The notes beneath the pieces were generated by a model. That model was given only the letters and a program-made list of their open reading frames with translations, did no database searches and was not told the DNA's origin. A DNA stretch of 30,000 bases from Priapulus caudatus. Its lineage: Eukaryota; Priapulida; Priapulimorpha; Priapulimorphida; Priapulidae. Shown one piece after another: positions 28,201 to 30,000 of this stretch (the stretch's first letter is position 1; each line of letters begins with the position of its first letter). The stretch covers positions 157,790 to 187,789 of the forward strand of contig NW_014577578.1 in NCBI RefSeq assembly GCF_000485595.1, given 5' to 3'. The position numbers and the translations under genes are program-made.

Positions 28201-30000
28201 GCTGCAACTATCTCTTGCAGAAAAAACTATATTCTCATTTAAATTCTTAAATTATTATAATATTTATTATTTATATCATATATATATATAAAATTTTAAA
28301 CATTAATTATATCATCTATTATTCTAATTTTTTTATTAATTAGTATATTTCTCAGAGTGATTATAATAGATTATTTCACCTAATTATAGTTATAATAATT
28401 TTTTTATTTATCTATTATTATTATTGATTATTATGTTTAGATAATCTATTATTCACTCGCTGATATTATCATTCATTAATTTTATAATTTTTATATATTT
28501 TACATACCGCAGCGATGGCTCAATGGCTAGAGTGCTCGGGGCCTCGCCATGCGGAAGGTCGTGGCGTTGAAATCCCAGCCGGGGTCATACCAACGACTTG
28601 AAAAATTGGTAAACACTTCTCTGCTTAGCACTCAGCAAAAGAGATGAGTGTGGAATATTCCCGTCCGGTGTTGAGCTTAGTCAAGCTGATACAGTCGGTA
28701 AATCTGCCCTTCAAATAAATTGTGCCATGGAGAACTGACAAGAAATGGACCGAGCCAGATTTCCTGGAGTGGGGTTCTACTTCATGTGGATTAAAACCTG
28801 TGGTCCAGTATAAAATAAAGTAACCAACAAAACAAAAACAAACCATTATTATCGTTTACTTATATTGTGCCGATGTGTATGTAGTAGTGTTAATGAAAGG
28901 GCTTCCGTCAGTTTGTCATCCAAATAGGCCCGCCAGAATTCACAAAGAGATCGTATGAATTACACCGGGAGGGCGGTTCGTTAAAGACCGGGGCCTCTAC
29001 TCGGGTGGATCACCGCTAAACCAGGGCCTAGTAAAACACGACAAAAAGACAAAACAAGGGGTCAGGATTTGCTGAAATGGGTCGGCGCTATGTCTTTGCT
29101 TAGCTTATTTCGCCAACGTTGTGCCTGCACCCCTTGCCCACGAGATTTTGGTAAGCCCAATATGTAAGTAGAATAGCGATGTACTATTGAAGTTTAATGG
29201 CTTCGGTGAGCTTATTTTGGCATAGTTTCGGATATGAGATGTACAAGTTGAATCTTTAGCAGCAGATATCGGATTGGCGGGGGGCGGCCCGTGTGGATCA
29301 CGGTTTTCAGTTTGCCGGCTATTTCAAAGCCTGGAGTGTGCGGGTGTCGTGAACGCGAGCGTCAGCTCAACCAGCCCGACATGAAATCTTATTATTTCTA
29401 ACTTTGGAGTCCGCTTCAGTCCGAACCAACTACATCAGGCATACAATCAAACATTTGTTGTGGGTGCTGTGTGGTTTGTGTGCATGCCGTGTTAGTGCGT
29501 GCTTGTGCGTGCATGCGTGCGTGCTGTGTGTCGTGGCGCGCGTGGGTGATTGTGTTTTCACGTTGTGTACTTGCCAAACAAATGGTTAATGTGCTTACGT
29601 GTAAGCCATGATGTAATTTATTCTGTATTGACATCTCACCATAAAAAAAACAACGTGTGCAACAACTTAACTCTTCTCTCTCTCTCTCTTCTCTCTCTCT
29701 CTCTTCTTCTCTCCTCGGCACTCTCTCTCTCTCACTCTCTCTCTCTCTCTCTACTCTCTCTCTACTCTCCACGTCTTCTCTCTCTCCTCTCTCTGCTCTC
29801 TCTCTCTCTCTCTCGTCCGTCATCTTCTCTCTGTAGGTTTGGTCAACAGGCCTCGGTTCTACTAGGTTTGTCGCTGAACACGACGGCCTCCCGCGCCGGC
29901 CGGCGCGGGGGTGGCCGCACGTCCTACGCCTCGACTTGCCTCCCCTCCCTGGCGGCCCGGCGTGGACCCGATCTCGTCTGGGTACAGCGGTTCTGTCGCC
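19063..30000 (+). CDS. SLC22-family organic ion transporter, 5' about 405 codons, 3' end beyond window
   Basis: This is a 12-TM major facilitator superfamily carrier of the SLC22 family, which moves organic cations, anions, zwitterions or carnitine across the plasma membrane. Eight exons join in frame (phases 2,0,2,1,2,0,2). The start ATG at 19063 gives the family-like N-terminus [19 protein letters not shown]1 is about residues 18-42. The extracellular loop (43-142) holds six cysteines (49, 54, 85, 98, 116, 138) and N-glycosylation sequons at N68 and N97. Then come TM2, the MFS motif GSLSDKYGRK (163-172), TM3-TM6, PESVRWL (278-284), an intracellular loop with DLF, and TM7 into GLSLNT (361-366). 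From memory the 104/152/169-nt exon ladder resembles vertebrate OCT/OCTN genes. The paralogue and substrate cannot be assigned without the C-terminus. Introns 2-7 have GT donors; intron 1 has GC. Confidence 0.9.
19285..19430. repeat. 28-bp minisatellite in intron 1, about 5 copies
   Basis: The unit is CCAGTGTTTCAATTTGCC plus TTTATTCATT. Clean copies start at 19345, 19373 and 19401, with a diverged, insertion-bearing copy before them. The array follows a segment starting CAGGAGCGAATGAATAAC at 19226 that resembles the end of the micro-palindrome family. Confidence 0.8.
19610..19865 (+). CDS. SLC22 exon 2 (residues 48-133)
   Basis: It encodes most of the large extracellular loop: five of six cysteines, both sequons (NGT, NCS) and the family motif [10 protein letters not shown]. 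The acceptor is GCGTCAG at 19609. The donor is GAG|GTGATT; the frame happens to stay open about 80 bases into the intron, which is not coding. Confidence 0.9.
20050..20212. mobile_element. Foldback element in intron 2, about 163 bp
   Basis: Arms of about 75 bp share ATTGAAATGATGACAACTGG, GACATA, TGCACTAA and TTTTCAC with their complements. The loop lies around 20130. It is AT-rich and preceded by an (AT)n run (20008-20040). Confidence 0.8.
20270..20317. mobile_element. Micro-palindrome insertion in intron 2, 48 bp, with 7-bp target duplication
   Basis: CAGGAGTGAATAATAACAGA pairs with TCTATTATTATTCACTCCTG (one mismatch) around a short TATATC centre. Identical TATATAC flanks it at 20263-20269 and 20318-20324. 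The left flank is an (AT)n run, which weakens this particular duplication slightly. Confidence 0.75.
20464..20600. mobile_element. MITE-like hairpin pair just upstream of exon 3
   Basis: The ends CAGGTAAAAAAT and (complement) CAGGGTAAAAAAT enclose two hairpins: AATAGCTCTCGT / ACGGGAGCTATT and ACGGGAGCGAT (20541) / ATCGCTCCCGT (20572). It ends about 30 bases before the exon 3 acceptor. Target duplication not seen. Confidence 0.5.
20632..20735 (+). CDS. SLC22 exon 3, 104 nt (residues 134-168)
   Basis: It encodes FDVVC with the sixth loop cysteine, TM2 and the first part of the MFS motif GSLSDK. The acceptor is TGCGCAG and the donor AA|GTAATT. The length and both phases fit the SLC22 pattern. 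Confidence 0.9.
21161..21186. repeat. Short telomere-like tract
   Basis: CCCTAACCCTACCCCTAACT continues for one more degenerate unit. It lies inside the hAT-like copy, at a position where the 4202 copy has no such repeat. Confidence 0.7.
21661..21808. mobile_element. Nested short TIR element, 148 bp
   Basis: The ends CAGTGTTGGAAA and TTTCCAACACTG are perfect 12-bp inverted repeats. The inside has repeated AG.CAG(T/C)CCTGCT and CAGTCAGGGACTATGGGACC pieces. The flanking 8-mers differ, so it may be old or have slipped ends. It sits within the 21018-22177 element. Confidence 0.6.
22903..23035 (+). repeat. 64-bp tandem duplication abutting the exon 4 acceptor
   Basis: GCGAACAACGCGACGT.ACTC, CGTGCATTAATG and GTTCACTTGTCG occur at 22903 and again at 22967. 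The second copy ends in the functional acceptor GACACAG (23035). The first lacks the AG. Confidence 0.8.
23036..23187 (+). CDS. SLC22 exon 4, 152 nt (TM3-TM4)
   Basis: It begins YGRKPLLF, completing the MFS signature, and runs through TM3 and TM4 ([19 protein letters not shown]). The donor G|GTGAGT is near-consensus. Residues 168-219. Confidence 0.9.
23403..23465. repeat. CA/CG-rich simple repeat in intron 4
   Basis: ACGCACGCAGACACGCGCAC-type alternating sequence. It is simple repeat only. Confidence 0.7.
23518..23640 (+). pseudogene. Relic duplicate of the exon 5 acceptor region (pseudo-exon)
   Basis: GATTCGGACAGTGATAG, CACATGATTTCGAGATG and CGCAGTGTTGTCTC match the true exon 5 upstream sequence at about 23730-23792. 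The copy includes a usable AG (23612-23613) and the first 18 exon bases in diverged form (GTGTGGGGATGTGCGGGC against GTGTGGAGATGTGCGGGC), then departs from the exon. It could act as a decoy or alternative acceptor but would not give SLC22 sequence. Confidence 0.7.
23793..23961 (+). CDS. SLC22 exon 5, 169 nt (TM5-TM6)
   Basis: It starts [10 protein letters not shown], the conserved cytosolic loop after TM4, then TM5 (about 229-253) and TM6 (257-275). The acceptor is TCTCCGACAG. The donor TGGTG|GTGAGA is chosen because it keeps the W-L-I-P-E-S frame with exon 6. Confidence 0.9.
24321..24372. mobile_element. Micro-palindrome in intron 5, 52 bp, no target duplication seen
   Basis: CAGGAGTGTCATAATATAGA pairs with the complement of TCTATATTATGACAATCCTG with one mismatch, around a 12-base centre. 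The flanks (ATATAAC, GAGTTAC) do not match. A further AACCAGGAGT lies upstream at 24244, so the site may be rearranged. Confidence 0.6.
24781..24919 (+). CDS. SLC22 exon 6, 139 nt
   Basis: It encodes [14 protein letters not shown], the SLC22 signature at the start of the large intracellular loop, then a charged helix ([12 protein letters not shown]) and an acidic end. The acceptor is GGATTCCAG and the donor GAG|GTGGGT. Residues 275-321. Confidence 0.9.
24950..25060. repeat. GT-rich simple repeat in intron 6
   Basis: TGTGTGTGTG, a G run, then GTGTCTGCATGTGCGTGT repeated twice. The cysteine/valine-rich frames over it are artefacts. Confidence 0.85.
25151..25905. repeat. Putative dispersed repeat with AGCTCACC edge; minus copy of the 2065 repeat at its right
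   Basis: AGCTCACCTTGACG followed by CGTCGTCCGTCG and (CCGT)n resembles an edge motif I recall from common marine invertebrate repeats. The right portion, 25822-25905, is the reverse complement of the 2065-2140 repeat. Whether both belong to one element is unknown. Confidence 0.4.
25906..26620. other. Intron 6 interior, no coding sequence recognised
   Basis: Apart from the AGGTCA cluster at 26225, nothing distinctive was seen. The open frame at 25964-26146 (minus) shows no family. Confidence 0.4.
26225..26244 (+). promoter_or_regulatory. Triple AGGTCA direct repeat (overlapping DR1 elements)
   Basis: Three exact AGGTCA half-sites are spaced by single bases (26225-26230, 26232-26237, 26239-26244). 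DR1 sites bind HNF4, RXR heterodimers and COUP-TF, and HNF4 controls several vertebrate SLC22 genes. Such strings also occur by descent inside invertebrate repeats, so function is only a possibility. Confidence 0.35.
27264..27352 (+). CDS. SLC22 exon 7, 89 nt
   Basis: It encodes the end of the intracellular loop (DTILDLFRS) and the start of TM7 ([12 protein letters not shown]). The acceptor is CATTCTAG and the donor TG|GTAGGC. Phase 0 in, phase 2 out, fitting exons 6 and 8. Confidence 0.85.
27398..28141. mobile_element. Large foldback element in intron 7, about 744 bp
   Basis: Arms of about 243 bp (27398-27642, 27899-28141) share GTGTACAACGG, AAAACGGGAAAATAGTGCTA and CTTAGAGGCGTGTAGGTTGC with their complements; the loop is about 256 bases. 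The left flank carries CAAGAGCTAATAATAG, resembling one arm of the micro-palindrome family. Transposase absent. Confidence 0.8.
28206..28506. repeat. Very AT-rich stretch with stacked hairpins
   Basis: ATTATATCATCTATTATT near 28308 repeats the centre of the 20270 micro-palindrome. CTCAGAGTGATTATAATAGA (28351) pairs loosely with TCTATTATTCACTCGCTGA (28445), giving a larger, decayed relative. Confidence 0.5.
28508..28844 (+). mobile_element. tRNA-derived SINE, about 337 bp
   Basis: A tRNA-like head holds an A box (TGGCTCAATGG, 28516-28526) and a B box (GCGTTGAAATCC, 28564-28575), the RNA polymerase III internal promoter. An unrelated body of about 250 bases follows, with an A-rich tail (AACAAAACAAAAACAAA). 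Orientation is + as the host gene. A flanking duplication is not clear. Confidence 0.75.
28895..29056 (+). repeat. SINE-tail-related repeat
   Basis: CCTCTACTCGGGTGGAT, then AAACCAGGGCCTAGTAAAA and an AC-rich A tail, parallels the body end of the neighbouring SINE (TTCTACTTCATGTGGAT, then ACCTGTGGTCCAGTATAAAA). No tRNA head is recognised here. Confidence 0.5.
29466..29550. repeat. GT/GC-rich simple repeat
   Basis: TGTGTGCATGCCGTG- and GTGCGTGCATGCGTGC-type sequence in intron 7. Confidence 0.65.
29671..29836 (+). repeat. (CT)n tract ending at the exon 8 splice acceptor
   Basis: About 165 bases of nearly pure pyrimidine (CTCTCTCTCT with small interruptions) end in CTCTCTGTAG at 29836. It both is a microsatellite and supplies an unusually long polypyrimidine tract to exon 8. 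Confidence 0.85.
29837..30000 (+). CDS. SLC22 exon 8, partial at window edge
   Basis: It begins in the phase left by exon 7 and encodes [15 protein letters not shown], a clear match to the SLC22 TM7 end. The frame stays open to the edge. Residues from about 372 on are arginine/proline-rich and do not look like the expected TM8, though VQRFCR at the very end resembles the RFGRR motif. Divergence, small indels or sequence errors are possible. Confidence 0.7.

Noticed and set aside
28508-28590. A functional tRNA gene
   Set aside because: The A and B boxes are present, but a proper acceptor stem and anticodon arm cannot be folded, and a SINE body with an A-rich tail follows.

Overview
The window is nuclear DNA from an animal, most likely a marine invertebrate (the phylum cannot be fixed from the sequence). 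The evidence is a split gene with spliceosomal introns, a tRNA-derived SINE, a 5'-truncated LINE, vertebrate-type CCCTAA telomeric repeats, many (CA)n/(GA)n microsatellites, and a very high density of small inverted-repeat (foldback) elements. There is no operon layout and no bacterial signal.

The only well-supported gene lies on the + strand from 19063 to beyond the right edge. It is an SLC22-family organic ion transporter (organic cation/anion/carnitine transporter class). Eight exons (19063-19205, 19610-19865, 20632-20735, 23036-23187, 23793-23961, 24781-24919, 27264-27352, 29837-30000+) splice in frame to about 405 codons. They cover TM1, the six-cysteine extracellular loop, TM2-TM7 and the start of the following segment; about 150 C-terminal residues are missing. 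Intron 1 uses a GC donor. Three perfect RFX-type X-box matches lie within 75 bases upstream of the ATG.

1-5300: foldback elements, a GA-rich tract and two hAT-like non-autonomous elements, one with a clear 8-bp target-site duplication (TSD). 5306-6900: GC/CpG-rich sequence with no recognised gene. 6904-10530: a (CA)n run, then a degenerate minisatellite of more than 3 kb built on TGTGCGTGAGCGCG. 10531-13000: mostly unassigned, with the 3' end of a non-LTR retrotransposon (minus strand, 12422-12838). 13000-18900: telomere-repeat-bearing TIR element, foldbacks, and a 1.8-kb inverted dimer. 19000-30000: the SLC22 gene, with introns filled by minisatellites, hAT-like insertions, hairpins, a SINE and long microsatellites.

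The most unusual signal is a set of very small (33-56 bp) near-perfect palindromes that begin CARGAG and usually end CTCYTG. Five are flanked by exact 7-8 bp direct repeats (1591, 13075, 17102, 18565, 20270), as expected of transposed elements. Stem sequences differ between copies, yet the two arms mostly agree within each copy. I do not recognise this as a described element class.
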